DNA from: Torulaspora globosa
Taxonomy: Eukaryota; Ascomycota; Saccharomycetes; Saccharomycetales; Saccharomycetaceae
NCBI RefSeq assembly: GCF_014133895.1
Contig: NC_050732.1
Span: forward strand, 186,001 to 250,000
Direction of reading: 5' to 3'
Length of the DNA: 64,000 bases
Positions 48,348 through 57,840 of the stretch are shown here, one piece after another. How positions within the stretch are numbered: position 1 is the stretch's first letter; each line of letters opens with the position of its first letter. The position numbers and the translations under genes are program-made. A model generated the notes under the pieces. It was not told the origin of the DNA, did no database searches, and worked only from the letters and a program-made list of their open reading frames with translations.

Positions 48348-48857
48348 CTAATACATGTCTGACTTGTGGAAGTCGTATAGCAGCCCGTAGCGGGCCAATT
48401 GCTTGCCCTTGGCGGTCTCCCTCTTGAATCTTGTCTCATCGCTGTGGGTCTTCGTCCTTGCCGCGTCGGAAAAGCGTATCCGCTCCATCGACTCGAGCGG
48501 TTGGTCCTCTTTGTCTATATCCACTTCGCCAAGCATCACGACGTTCTCGCCACGCACCATGAACAGGCCGCGCGTCTCTTCGGCATACTGGTTCGCCTCT
48601 GTAAGGTATATTCTCTCCACGCAGTGCTGCAAAATCAGGTTCGCGTACTGGTCAAAGGTTCTCAGCACTCCGAAGAGCATTCTTCCGTCTCGAAGCAGCA
48701 CAAAGATCTTGCGGTCGACGGAGCCCACGATGGCAGCCGTCGTCGTGAAGTTGTACTGGTCCAGATATAGGTCCGCCTCGCCCTCTGATATCTTTTTCGA
48801 TTGCGATCCGTGCGTTGCAGCGAGTTGTACTGGCTCTGCAGAGCCTCTGTCGGACAT
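48348..48857 (-). CDS. LSM1: Lsm1, subunit of the cytoplasmic Lsm1-7/Pat1 decay complex
   Basis: A 169-residue Sm-like protein. The Sm1 motif (KIFVLLRDGRMLFGVLRTFDQYANLIL) and Sm2 motif (GLFMVRGENVVMLGEVD) are intact and are followed by the long C-terminal helix typical of Lsm1. It takes part in decapping of deadenylated mRNAs in P-bodies. It shares a divergent promoter with FMP46 and is downstream of TRM61 in the chromosome X order. Confidence 0.95.
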   Translation of the reverse strand: MSDRGSAEPVQLAATHGSQSKKISEGEADLYLDQYNFTTTAAIVGSVDRKIFVLLRDGRMLFGVLRTFDQYANLILQHCVERIYLTEANQYAEETRGLFMVRGENVVMLGEVDIDKEDQPLESMERIRFSDAARTKTHSDETRFKRETAKGKQLARYGLLYDFHKSDMY

Positions 48858-49073
48858 CCTGGTGGGTTACGCTGCTATCTGGCGGGGGATCAACGGTGCA
48901 AGAGCGCCAGAAGTGGGCAGTTTCGCTGTACTTTCTCTTGCTATTCGCTATAAGAGTGGTGAAAAAAAGGCCCGTTACCCGCACTGCGAATGATAATACC
49001 GATTGGCTCAAGGGATAGCTGTTGAGCAGCTTGAACAGTGCTGGAGAGCAGCCAATTGACCGGTCGCTGTGCC

Positions 49074-49475
49074 ATGTCGATGTTAAGGAGTTTGCAGCAC
49101 CAGCCCAAGGTGATCTCGTTGTTTACCCACAATCTCGAGAACGGTAAGGCTACTGAAGCGATCCTGCAGGTGTTGAAATGCGATGCGGGCGAGAAGTACA
49201 ACGTGGAGCTGGATACGAAGTTCCCAACGCTGGACCAGCTGAAGTATATGAATAGCATCAATCCGAACGTGTTGCGGAGCCAGATTCCGAAACTGAGCGA
49301 ACTGCTGGCAAGGAAATCTCACGACTCGGTGTTCCACTCGGAGCTGAAAGAGTGTGTCGCCAAGGGCTACTGGAGCGGGAAGCATCCGTTGTGGGTGGAT
49401 TGGGAGGAGAGGAGGATGGGGAATGATGCGGAGAGCATCAGGAAGCTGTTGGAACCGGAGAACAAGCCGGAATGA
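49074..49475 (+). CDS. FMP46: Fmp46, mitochondrial thioredoxin-fold protein
   Basis: 133 residues from the ATG at 49074, the same length as S. cerevisiae Fmp46. Family features: VISLFTHN, DTKFPTLDQLKYMNS, QIPKLSELL, and LWVDWEERRMGND near the end. It belongs to the DUF1687 thioredoxin-like group, predicted redox proteins found in mitochondria. Function is not established. In S. cerevisiae it belongs to the chromosome XI block between TRK2 and NAP1, so it marks the point where the two duplicated blocks interleave here. Confidence 0.9.
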   Translation: MSMLRSLQHQPKVISLFTHNLENGKATEAILQVLKCDAGEKYNVELDTKFPTLDQLKYMNSINPNVLRSQIPKLSELLARKSHDSVFHSELKECVAKGYWSGKHPLWVDWEERRMGNDAESIRKLLEPENKPE

Positions 49476-49519
49476 AGATATGTAGATACGTTGCTATGTT
49501 ATGTAGGCGAGGCGCGCGT

Positions 49520-50767
49520 TTAGAAACCCATTCTTTCGATTACGTAGTTCTGGGCGACGACGCCGAGCGAGAGGAAGAGGCCGTCCTCGACCCACTCTTT
49601 GACCCAGTCGCTCGGATCGACGATCTCCTCTTCGTCGTCTTCCGCGGCCGCGCCGCTGGATGCATCTTCCTCCTTGGGCTGCTCTCTTGCGTGCTTTGGT
49701 TTCCAGTTGGATTCTCCCTCCAGCCAGCCGACCCACTTCATGGGAAACCCCTGGGACCTGGTGATGCTGGAGATGCCGTTTGTGATATCCTTGAGGATGA
49801 TGGTGAAGCTGAAGTTGCCGGCGTGAACCGAGTCGGTGGTCGGAATGTCGTCGCCCGCTTTCTGGTTGTTCCCAGGGACGGCGATCGGCAAGATGGAGAT
49901 GAAGATGTCGCTTATTCCGTCCTTGCTGCTGCCATCATCGGCCGTGTGCTCCCGTGACTGCTCTTGTTGCTTCATGTACTCCTCGTGGGCCGTGTCGAAC
50001 AGCCTGATAGCGTTGTCCAAGTTTGCAAAGGCGAGTTTCTCGCCGTCGGCAATTTTGCCATTAAAGATATTAAGCTTGCGTACTGACGTGCTCTTGCTCT
50101 GCGCATCCTCGGCAGACTTGTGTGGGTGGCCCCACTGGTCGACGAAGATCCTAATACCGCCCTGCACCTGCGAGCTGAGCACCTGGTCGAATTTCTGCTC
50201 CACATTGTATTGCAACTGCGGGAAATTGACCAGATCGTGAACCAGATGGATCCGGAGCACTTCGTCGGTCTCGCGAGCGACCATCTTCTGCAGGTTCCTG
50301 GCGAGATCAGTGATCGCCGCGGCGCTCAGTTTCGACGACAGATCCAGCTGGTCCTGCGCCAGCTTCGTCTTGATGCTCGACGCCTGCTCGGTGGTCTTGT
50401 TCCAGAAACTGGACACCGTGGCAGATCCCGAAGAAGACCACCACTTCGATAAAGACGTAATGGGGTCGTGCAACGGCTCTTCGACAGCTTCCGCTTCTTT
50501 CCGCTTCGATTCAGCCCCAGGACGCTCTGTGGCAGCCGTTTCCTTGCTGGCTTCTGCCGTCTCTTGTTTCGGCTTCTCCGCGTCCCGGCCCTTCTTGCTC
50601 AAACTCAGATTGCTCTTCTCCAGCTCATCGAGGAACTCCATTATATCCTCGTTATTCTTACTCTTTTGCTTGTCGCCTTTGTCCCCCGTACCATCTCTGC
50701 CAGTCTGCGGCAAAGACTCCAGAAACTCAAACACATCATCTGCCTCCGTAGACTTGCGTTCTGCCAT
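49520..50767 (-). CDS. MTC1: Mtc1, vesicle-transport/telomere-capping related protein
   Basis: 415 residues from the ATG at 50767. The N-terminus has DDVFEFLESLP and a Lys/Ser-rich stretch with VMEFLDEL-type motif, the centre holds SKWWSSSGSATVSSFWNKTTEQASSIK, and the C-terminus has conserved SDWVKEWVEDGLFLSLGVVAQNYVIERMGF. Mtc1 of S. cerevisiae is a COPI-associated protein whose loss worsens cdc13 telomere defects. No catalytic domain is visible. Order LSM1-MTC1-ALB1-RPE1 is that of chromosome X. Confidence 0.88.
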   Translation of the reverse strand: MAERKSTEADDVFEFLESLPQTGRDGTGDKGDKQKSKNNEDIMEFLDELEKSNLSLSKKGRDAEKPKQETAEASKETAATERPGAESKRKEAEAVEEPLHDPITSLSKWWSSSGSATVSSFWNKTTEQASSIKTKLAQDQLDLSSKLSAAAITDLARNLQKMVARETDEVLRIHLVHDLVNFPQLQYNVEQKFDQVLSSQVQGGIRIFVDQWGHPHKSAEDAQSKSTSVRKLNIFNGKIADGEKLAFANLDNAIRLFDTAHEEYMKQQEQSREHTADDGSSKDGISDIFISILPIAVPGNNQKAGDDIPTTDSVHAGNFSFTIILKDITNGISSITRSQGFPMKWVGWLEGESNWKPKHAREQPKEEDASSGAAAEDDEEEIVDPSDWVKEWVEDGLFLSLGVVAQNYVIERMGF

Positions 50768-51265
50768 CCTGTGCAACCCTTGCGATTACCAACCAGCCAC
50801 TAGCAGCGACCTAACCCGGCACTTGCTGCTCTCTCGAATGTGAACTTTCCTTGAAGAAGCACCTCTTGACGATCCGCGACGCGATAAGCCTTGCACCAGC
50901 TGGCACAGTAAGAACGTACTTAAGCATACACAAGACAGCTCTTGTTGCTCCAAGAGCCATTGGGCCTCGTCTTCACACATGGCCGGCCTTGCGAGTCTTT
51001 CTACTTGATTGCGAGCGCTGTAGGTCAAAAACGGACGATTCTGGCGGAGAAAACTCTTGGAGCAAAAGAGTAAGCTTATTGGCCGTGCTGGGAGCCTCAA
51101 GCATTCGCTGAATGCTCCGCAATGACTGCCAAACCAGCTTTCTTCGCCGATCTTTTATAGCTGTAAGCGACTTGGAAAATTTTTCGGATAGATAAGCTCA
51201 TCTCATCTCATCTCACCACATTGCAAGCAGAAAAGCGTAGCAGATACGGTAGATTTGGACGAGCT
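50768..51265. other. Divergent promoter between MTC1 and ALB1
   Basis: 498 bases. The ALB1-proximal part holds the RRPE and PAC motifs listed separately. Nothing else is recognised. Confidence 0.5.
51175..51216 (+). promoter_or_regulatory. RRPE and repeated PAC motifs of ALB1
   Basis: GAAAATTTTTC (RRPE) lies at 51175-51185 and CTCATCTCATCTCATCTCAC at 51197-51216 is three overlapping PAC-type GATGAG units on the minus strand. Ribosome-biogenesis control fits the 60S export role of Alb1. They lie 50-90 bases upstream of the start codon. Confidence 0.7.
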
Positions 51266-51763
51266 ATGCCCTCGAAGAACTCGATAAATAGGCCAAAATT
51301 GACCACCAACCTCAACCGCAAGACTCAGTCGCTTGCTAGGAAAAGAGACCAGCGTGAAAGAGCCGGACTGCTGCAGCCGGCAAGATCTAGTGAGAAGTCC
51401 AAGTCGGGACAGGTCAAGTCGGTGCCATTGGAGCTGTACTTCCACGGAAAAGTGGGCCAAACTGCCGGCAACCAGGCTTTGACCACCAAAACTCTGTCGA
51501 AAAAGCGGGCCAAGAAGATCGAAAGAAACCTTAAGTATGCAGAGCAAAGAAAACTGCTGGCTGAGCTGCAGGATAAGGTCGCCAATGAAGACGGCATGGA
51601 GGTAGATGTGCAGGCTGGCAAATCGCAGAAGAGAGAGGAGAAAAAGAGTTCTTTGGCGAAGATGAAGGATGCTCTGTGGAGAGTGATCGACGATTCGTCG
51701 AGCCAAGGCCTAGTGTTGAACGGCGGCCAGGGGACCACCCTTGGGGGCCCGGTTTTCTGCTAG
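51266..51763 (+). CDS. ALB1: Alb1, 60S pre-ribosomal shuttling protein
   Basis: 165 residues from the ATG at 51266. Very basic N-terminus (SINRPKLTTNLNRKTQSLARKRDQRER), then YFHGKVGQTAGNQALTTKTLSKKRAKKIERN, and a conserved C-terminus (VLNGGQGTTLGGPVF). Alb1 binds Arx1 and travels with pre-60S subunits to the cytoplasm, released by Rei1. The frame is open upstream to 51221 but has no ATG there, and the PAC motifs occupy that stretch. Confidence 0.9.
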   Translation: MPSKNSINRPKLTTNLNRKTQSLARKRDQRERAGLLQPARSSEKSKSGQVKSVPLELYFHGKVGQTAGNQALTTKTLSKKRAKKIERNLKYAEQRKLLAELQDKVANEDGMEVDVQAGKSQKREEKKSSLAKMKDALWRVIDDSSSQGLVLNGGQGTTLGGPVFC

Positions 51764-51796
51764 GATTTATCCGCTATATATAGGAGAGTGTGTACA

Positions 51797-52513
51797 TTAA
51801 GTTAGGAGGCCCTTTGAGGCCAAGTTTCCACGGACTTCACTCTTCATGAACGAGATAAGATCGGCTGGGTCTGCAGCAGTGAACACGCTGGTCCCAGCGA
51901 CGATAACGTTGGCGCCGGCCTTGGCCGCGTGTGGGATGGTGTCCCTGCCCAGACCGCCGTCGACCTGGATGTCGAGGTCCGGGAACTTCTCCCTCAACTT
52001 CTCGACCTTGGGCATCATGTCGATCATGAACTTCTGGCCGCCAAAACCGGGCTCCACGGTCATGACCAGCGCCATGTCGAGGTGAGGGGCCAACTCGTAC
52101 AGCACGTCGACAGGGGTCCCCGGCTTGATTGCACACGCGGCTCTGCAGCCCTGCTTCTTGATGAGCTTCACCAATGCCAGTGGATCCCTAGTGGCCTCGT
52201 AGTGGAAGGTGAATTGGTCGGCGCCGCATTTAACAAACTCCTCAACCCACTTCTCGGGCTCCTCGACCATCATGTGGCAGTCGAAGAATGCAGAGGGCTT
52301 CTTACCGACGTTGGAAGCGTCGTCAGCCCTTGGTACAGCCCGACGCAGCGAACTAACAATTGGCTGTCCCAAAGTGATGTTGGGCACGAAGTGGCCGTCC
52401 ATCACGTCGATGTGTAACCAGTCTGCCCCGGCATTGATCACCCTATGGCACTCACAGCCTAGGTTAGCAAAGTCTGAAGCCAGAATACTTGGTGCAATAA
52501 TAGGCTTGACCAT
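51797..52513 (-). CDS. RPE1: D-ribulose-5-phosphate 3-epimerase
   Basis: 238 residues, the same length as S. cerevisiae Rpe1. TIM barrel with family motifs [29 protein letters not shown] (catalytic Asp and metal-binding His), [19 protein letters not shown] and VDGGLG. It interconverts ribulose-5-phosphate and xylulose-5-phosphate in the non-oxidative pentose-phosphate pathway. Shares a divergent promoter with NAP1. Confidence 0.97.
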   Translation of the reverse strand: MVKPIIAPSILASDFANLGCECHRVINAGADWLHIDVMDGHFVPNITLGQPIVSSLRRAVPRADDASNVGKKPSAFFDCHMMVEEPEKWVEEFVKCGADQFTFHYEATRDPLALVKLIKKQGCRAACAIKPGTPVDVLYELAPHLDMALVMTVEPGFGGQKFMIDMMPKVEKLREKFPDLDIQVDGGLGRDTIPHAAKAGANVIVAGTSVFTAADPADLISFMKSEVRGNLASKGLLT

Positions 52514-53007
52514 AGCGAGTTCGATTCTTTGCGATTTGAAGTCCTTTCGCCAACCTCTTACCAGGTATGTAGCGATCTAGTTTTTAAACAGTCCCGATTC
52601 TACCTTAAAGAGCCAAAATACTAATGACCTGGCCCATCTCGCTCGATATGCTACAACCAGAGCCCCATGCTCTTGATACAGCACACCGTTAGGGAAGCAC
52701 AAGTGTCGGACAACAAGACAACAAGAGAACCGGCCTTTCTTGGCCTGCTGGACGCTACAGAGCCCGAAAAAGGTCCAACTTTTTTGGATTCCGATAACCT
52801 CTTGGTTTTATACAAGTCCTGGCCGCATTGAGCTCAGAGTCGCTCTCTTTATTGCGGGATGTCGTCTATCTTTCACTGTTCTTCGTTCTTGGCTCCTATT
52901 TTCTCAACAAAAAAACTTGCAAATTATTCACAGCTACCTTCTAACTGGAGCTGACGACCAGTAGCATAGAAGGAGACCGTTTGCAGCGTTCCGATAGCCG
53001 TACCACG
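52514..53007. other. Divergent promoter between RPE1 and NAP1
   Basis: 494 bases of promoter DNA. I see no gene or clear motif. Confidence 0.4.
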
Positions 53008-54315
53008 ATGTCTGCACCTATAAGAACGAAACCGAAGTCTTCTATGAAGATTGATAACGCACCAACCCCGCATAACACGCCAGCCAGCGTGTTGACAGGC
53101 AGCTTTCTCAAGAACGGAAACCCTTTGAAGGCGGAGGGTGCTGTTGACGGAGGCTCTGGGAAGGGTGAAGCTATTCCCCAGACGATCAGCGAGGAAGACA
53201 TACAGAGTGCTCTGTCGAATCAGCCTTTCCTGTTGCAGAGTATTCAGGACAAATTGGGCTCGCTGGTGGGACAGGACAGTGGGTACGTCAGTCAGCTGCC
53301 TGAGATTGTGAAAGACAGGCTCTACGGTCTGAAAAAGATTCAAAACGATCTATTTGCGCTGGAGAGGGACTTCCAGATGGAAATGTTCGCGCTGGAGCAG
53401 AAATATCTAAGCAAGTACTCGCCACTGCACGAACGCCGTTACAAGATAGTGAGCGGTCGAGAAGAGCCCACCGCGGAGGAGGTCAAGAAGGGCCGGGAGC
53501 TTGCGATGGAGGAGGGAGAAGAGGAGCAAGCTGAAGACAGGGCAAAGAACGAAGAAGAACAGCAGGATATAAAGGGGATCCCCTCGTTCTGGCTGACCGC
53601 TCTGGAGAACCTGCCAGTGGTCTCCGAGACGATCACGGACCGCGACGCCGAAGTGCTCGACTACCTCGTGGATATCAAGCTCGAGTACCTGAGCGACGGC
53701 AGACCGGGATTCAAGCTGGTGTTCACCTTCGACGAAGACACGCCTTTCTTCAAGAACAAGAGCTTGACCAAGACGTACTTCTACCAGAAGGAGCTCGGCT
53801 ACTCCGGAGACTTTATCTACGACCACGCCGAGGGCGACGAGATCCAGTGGACCGACAACGAGTCGAACCCTACCGTCTCCGTAGAGATGAGGAAGCAGAG
53901 AAACAAAGCCACGAAGCAGGTCAGAACCATCGAGAAGATCACTCCCGTCGACTCCTTCTTCAACTTCTTCGATCCGCCAAAGGTCCCCACCAGGGAGCCG
54001 ACAGCCCAAGACGCAGACGACGCAGACGAGCAAGACGAGGACGAGCTGCAGGAACTGGAAGAAAGATTGGCTCTGGATTACTCCATCGGCGAGCAATTGA
54101 AGGACAAACTCGTCCCACGCGCCGTCGACTGGTTCACAGGAGCCGCCCTGGAGTTCGAATTCGACAACGAACTGGCGGACGACGAAGGTTTCGAAGACGA
54201 CGACGACGATGAAGCTGGAGAAGACGACGACGAAGACGAAGACGAAGAAGAAGACGAAGAAGAACAAGACGATTTTGCGAAGAAGGAAGCTGCTCCCGAA
54301 TGCAAGCAGTCGTGA
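53008..54315 (+). CDS. NAP1: Nucleosome assembly protein 1, histone H2A-H2B chaperone
   Basis: 435 residues from the ATG at 53008 (frame open upstream but no ATG). Contains the NAP domain with the dimerisation helix (LFALERDFQMEMFALEQKYLSKYSPLHERRYKI), the family segment GIPSFWLTALENLPVVSETI, and the acidic C-terminal tail of Asp/Glu blocks (about 380-435). Nap1 shuttles H2A-H2B, and also controls Clb2/Gin4 functions in morphogenesis. The tail accounts for the GAC/GAA repeats in the DNA at 54180-54270. In S. cerevisiae it is on chromosome XI, between FMP46 and PET10. Confidence 0.96.
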   Translation: MSAPIRTKPKSSMKIDNAPTPHNTPASVLTGSFLKNGNPLKAEGAVDGGSGKGEAIPQTISEEDIQSALSNQPFLLQSIQDKLGSLVGQDSGYVSQLPEIVKDRLYGLKKIQNDLFALERDFQMEMFALEQKYLSKYSPLHERRYKIVSGREEPTAEEVKKGRELAMEEGEEEQAEDRAKNEEEQQDIKGIPSFWLTALENLPVVSETITDRDAEVLDYLVDIKLEYLSDGRPGFKLVFTFDEDTPFFKNKSLTKTYFYQKELGYSGDFIYDHAEGDEIQWTDNESNPTVSVEMRKQRNKATKQVRTIEKITPVDSFFNFFDPPKVPTREPTAQDADDADEQDEDELQELEERLALDYSIGEQLKDKLVPRAVDWFTGAALEFEFDNELADDEGFEDDDDDEAGEDDDEDEDEEEDEEEQDDFAKKEAAPECKQS

Positions 54316-54875
54316 CCACATACCACGCCCGATCTATATAGTTTATGTTTTTTTCAACTCATAACACTCTTGATGGACAAGCGCTTTTTCAAGACAACTA
54401 GCAAGAGGTATACTAGCACATTGCAAAGACACAAGTAAATCGGTCTTCTTGCTCTATATAATCGTCAAGCGAGCGTTGCAACCATGGTTAAACCTGTGGC
54501 ACCGAACGCCGTCTACGCCAAGTGACCAAGACCCAACCATGGAGCTCCAGCGATCGTACCACGCCGTTATCGGCCAAGACACCGTCTTGTCGGGCTCCAG
54601 GACTCGTAGGCCGGACGTGTTGGCGACCGCGAGCAACGGCAGGCGTTATCGGTCTTCTCGTCGCAACCCATTCACCACACGCGAGGCGTCCACAGCCAGC
54701 TAGGTGTGTTGCGCATGTGGGAATGCAGCAAGGGTTGGCTAGGGGGCATGGAAAGGCCAGTATATAAAGGGTAACGGGATCGGTTGGGCAGGGGATAAGA
54801 CGGTGTTAGTGGTGAGCTGGATTGCAATTGGTATCGAACCGGCATTGAACGTTCATTAGTTGATACGGGAGCAGT
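54316..54875. other. PET10 promoter region with unexplained GC-rich frames
   Basis: 560 bases between two genes transcribed in the same direction. The inner part is GC-rich and carries a 55-codon frame from an ATG at 54539 (start MELQRSYHAVIGQ, Arg-rich end) to 54703. I do not recognise it. It may be a chance frame, since GC-rich DNA has few stop codons. Confidence 0.3.
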
Positions 54876-55829
54876 ATGGCAGGATCTAACGTTAAAGTTG
54901 TGGTGAACAAGGACACTAGGGACAAGTTTGCACGAAATTCGCCGACTTTGAATCATCTGTACAAGTATCCTGCGGTTTCGAAGACGCTGAACCAGGTGGT
55001 GTCGCTTCCCGTGGTGTCGCAGGTGCTGTCGCTGTTTATCTTGGCAGCGTTGAAGGTGAAACACGCGTTGGTGGACTCTGAACGGTCACCCCGGTTTGTT
55101 AAGGTGGCTTATGGCTCTTTGAGTGAGATGAGTCTGAGGCTGGACGAGTTGGTGAATCTGCTTTTGTTCCGCGAGGGCATCGATGCGTTTATGAAGGGCT
55201 GGTCCGCGCACTCGAAGAAGCCCGGGTTCTGGTTGGTGTACTTCTGGATCGACTACGTGGCAAACGTGTCGAACATCCTGTTGAACCAGTTTGTGGTGCA
55301 GCCCTTCAAGTTGGGCGTCAAGGACAAGGGCGCTGAGACGAGCTCGGGCGCTGAGACGACGCCGGGCGACGAGAGTCTTCCCCATGTGTCGCAGCTGACC
55401 AGCACGACCAAGAGCATCTCCAAGGAGCTGCACGACAAGCTGCAGGCGGACTACATCGCCCCCACGGCGGACTTTGCCAAGCAGAAGTACGAGTCGCTCG
55501 TCAAGCCAACCGCAGAGAAGCTGAACTCCGAGTACATCGAGCCCACCAAGGCGCAACTGAGCAACATCACCAGGCCCACGCGCGCACACGCCATGGAGAC
55601 CTACAAGACCGTCTCCGCGACCTACGAGAGCAATCTGAGCAAATCCGAGAGCGTGCCTCGCGCGATCGTGAGCACAGGCATCGATCTCAAGAATCTGACC
55701 CTGGAGAACTTGAAATCCAACAGGACAGAGCTCGAAAAGGACGCCCAGGAGGCCATCGAGCACAAGAAGGAAACCCTTGGACAGGCTGCCGAAGAAAAAG
55801 TCGATTCTCTCGGTAACACCGTGGGCTAG
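54876..55829 (+). CDS. PET10: Pet10/Pln1, perilipin-like lipid-droplet protein
   Basis: 317 residues. An N-terminal segment with a hydrophobic stretch (VSLPVVSQVLSLFILAALKV) and a PAT-like region is followed by amphipathic 11-residue-type repeats (YIAPTADFAKQKYESLVKPTAEKLNSEY and YIEPTKAQLSN, with repeated YxxPT). The tail is Lys/Glu-rich. Pet10 coats lipid droplets and binds Hel/DAG-rich membranes in S. cerevisiae. Codons are unusually GC-rich. Confidence 0.88.
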   Translation: MAGSNVKVVVNKDTRDKFARNSPTLNHLYKYPAVSKTLNQVVSLPVVSQVLSLFILAALKVKHALVDSERSPRFVKVAYGSLSEMSLRLDELVNLLLFREGIDAFMKGWSAHSKKPGFWLVYFWIDYVANVSNILLNQFVVQPFKLGVKDKGAETSSGAETTPGDESLPHVSQLTSTTKSISKELHDKLQADYIAPTADFAKQKYESLVKPTAEKLNSEYIEPTKAQLSNITRPTRAHAMETYKTVSATYESNLSKSESVPRAIVSTGIDLKNLTLENLKSNRTELEKDAQEAIEHKKETLGQAAEEKVDSLGNTVG

Positions 55830-56053
55830 CCAACCCAACTGACTATCAACCGATCCTCCTATTGTTGTTGCTAACATATTAGGTTAAGCCGCCCGTTTGA
55901 CCGCTTTTTCTATAGTTTTCGCCCTTCTTTATGTCGTTCATATATACAGTGTCAATAAAACTATATTCTTGCTAGCCTACGCGTTCTGACCAGCACCATT
56001 ACTGTGTACAACACAAAGGCGACCACAGTGGAGAGGCTGCTGCTGCTCGTCGA

Positions 56054-56698
56054 ATGTCTAATCACGACCACACGTTCCAAGGTCGCAAGAAGAAGCTTTC
56101 GGGATGGGTCAGGAGAATGATCCAGCCGGCGAAGGATGCCTCTGCAAGAAACCAGCTGGTGTCGGATGAAATCCTGGGAGAGGAGACAGATCTGCAGGCA
56201 TCGACGGCATCCAGGTCACCGAATGACGATGACGGCGTGTCTATGAAAGTGCTGTGGGATTCGGGCCCCGTCAGGGCTAAATCGGAACCCAGGTCAATCG
56301 AGCGCGACTCCGAACAGGAACCAGTAGACAACGTCAGCATAACACCGCTGTTTTCAATGTGCTCGTCATCTGTCAAGTCTTCTACCTTCTCAGATTCGTA
56401 CTCTATCCAATCGACAAGAGCTACAGTGGTGTCGGGACGAACCGTCGAGACGAATTCCAGCACGATGGCGATCCCGCCGGCCAGCATCCTGGGCAGAACA
56501 AGAGCATCCTCGATTACAGCACCAGCAAGCAGCAATTCCTCGGTAGGACCTGCGACGCCGACTTCGGTCGCCCAGCCGTACCATTCGCACCACCGGCACT
56601 ACCAGGGGCCCAGCTCACGCCCCAGCAGTATGCGACATATCCAGATCCAAAGAGACCCAAGCAGCGACACGATCAACTCGTCGTCGACCATCAAGTAG
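56054..56698 (+). CDS. YKR045C-like Ser-rich protein of unknown function
   Basis: 214 residues with a basic N-terminus (FQGRKKKLSGWVRRMIQPAKDA) and a Ser/Thr-rich remainder (SMCSSSVKSSTFSDSYSIQSTRATVVSG). No domain is visible. The position between PET10 and PHO86/UIP5 corresponds to YKR045C of S. cerevisiae chromosome XI, which is likewise uncharacterised. An ACGCGT (MCB-type) motif lies at 55979-55984, 70 bases upstream of the ATG. Confidence 0.75.
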   Translation: MSNHDHTFQGRKKKLSGWVRRMIQPAKDASARNQLVSDEILGEETDLQASTASRSPNDDDGVSMKVLWDSGPVRAKSEPRSIERDSEQEPVDNVSITPLFSMCSSSVKSSTFSDSYSIQSTRATVVSGRTVETNSSTMAIPPASILGRTRASSITAPASSNSSVGPATPTSVAQPYHSHHRHYQGPSSRPSSMRHIQIQRDPSSDTINSSSTIK

Positions 56699-56757
56699 AA
56701 GCTCAATTGACCATTTGCAGAGCTCTCATCGCTTGCTCATCGCTAATGTGCCACTAC

Positions 56758-56763
56758 CACGTG
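56758..56763 (+). promoter_or_regulatory. Pho4-type CACGTG box upstream of PHO86
   Basis: CACGTG (context CCACGTGGTT) sits 138 bases upstream of the PHO86 ATG. It is the core that Pho4 binds; PHO86 belongs to the PHO regulon in S. cerevisiae. Cbf1 could also bind it. Confidence 0.5.
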
Positions 56764-56900
56764 GTTCTTGGGTGTTTTCGCTGAGCAGGCAGCTGAAAAA
56801 TGCCCATAAGAAGACGACTGTTGAAGGATTGCAAGATCATCACCATTGGCATGGCTGTTTATTTCTCTTTTGATTCGTTGAATTGCAATATTAGGCGGTT

Positions 56901-57821
56901 ATGAGTGGGAAAGACGGTCTTGCCAGGAGGAAACCTGTAGAGCAAGTGGACGCTTCGCTCGACCAACCAATTAATGTAGAGGCTCCACCAACGATTTACG
57001 GTTCTGCGATTACGCCAGGATTGGCTACTGCGTCGTTGAACCTTTCTGTTGATTTCATTAAGCAGCAACAGTCACTCGCTAACAGGGGGATGATCCATCA
57101 TTACATAACTAAGGCGGTGTTGGTTGTTGTCGCTTCGATCTACCTGGGCCGTACGATAACTTTGCCGAGAAATTTAAGCTCCGGATCTGTGGCTGAGTTC
57201 GCTTATCAATTCATGCTGTTCAACAGATATCCGTTGGGAACTTCAATAGCTCTGCTGGCGCTGACCTTCCTGTGTTTGCTGACAGTATACTCCAGGGTTA
57301 CCGAGACATTCTTCAAGAGCAAGATTAGCGAGGCGACTGCGGATAGCGGTAAATCCTGCTTTGGCATGAACTTGAGAGAATACATCTTGAAGCCAGAGAA
57401 GGGACCTAGAGATGCCCAGGCCGATAATACCTATGTCATCGTCTACAGAGAGACTCCAATCGCTGTTATCTCGCTGAGCGAAAATAAGTCCCTGTCTTCG
57501 GAAGACTCTCTGGTTATGGGTATCTCCGCTTTGGGATGCAGAAAGGTGTACTTGACTAGTGGTATCCTGGAAGATTTGCTAGATTGGGCAATGATACGTA
57601 CAAGAGCCATCGCTAAGAATGGAAAATACGGAGAGTCTATGAAAATTTTGCTGAACGTCTATTCTTTCGACGACCACACGAAGAAGACCTTGAAGGCGAA
57701 GGGATTCTCTCTCGTTGCAAGCAGCAAAATCAAGGAAAGCAGAGTGTTAGGAGGCCTCTTCGGATTTGAAAAAGAATTATGGGGGGTTCAGTTCCACATC
57801 GAGGCCTCTGAAAAGGAATAA
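56901..57821 (+). CDS. PHO86: Pho86, ER packaging factor for the Pho84 phosphate transporter
   Basis: 306 residues, close to S. cerevisiae Pho86 (311). Two transmembrane segments (AVLVVVASIYLGRTI and LGTSIALLALTFLCLLTVY, about 75-135) are followed by a cytosolic domain with VIVYRETPIAVISL and YSFDDHTKKTLKAKGFSLV, resembling a GNAT fold. It helps Pho84 leave the ER. The next gene, UIP5, is on the other strand, and 3' ends are only 19 bases apart. Confidence 0.93.
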   Translation: MSGKDGLARRKPVEQVDASLDQPINVEAPPTIYGSAITPGLATASLNLSVDFIKQQQSLANRGMIHHYITKAVLVVVASIYLGRTITLPRNLSSGSVAEFAYQFMLFNRYPLGTSIALLALTFLCLLTVYSRVTETFFKSKISEATADSGKSCFGMNLREYILKPEKGPRDAQADNTYVIVYRETPIAVISLSENKSLSSEDSLVMGISALGCRKVYLTSGILEDLLDWAMIRTRAIAKNGKYGESMKILLNVYSFDDHTKKTLKAKGFSLVASSKIKESRVLGGLFGFEKELWGVQFHIEASEKE

Positions 57822-57840
57822 CCAGTTTACCGCTATCTTT

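Noticed and set aside
53407..54321. 304-codon minus-strand frame opposite NAP1, and a 263-codon frame opposite PET10 (55086-55877)
   Set aside because: Both are mirror frames of well-recognised genes; the Val/Leu/Phe-rich translation of the first is simply the reverse of the acidic tail codons.
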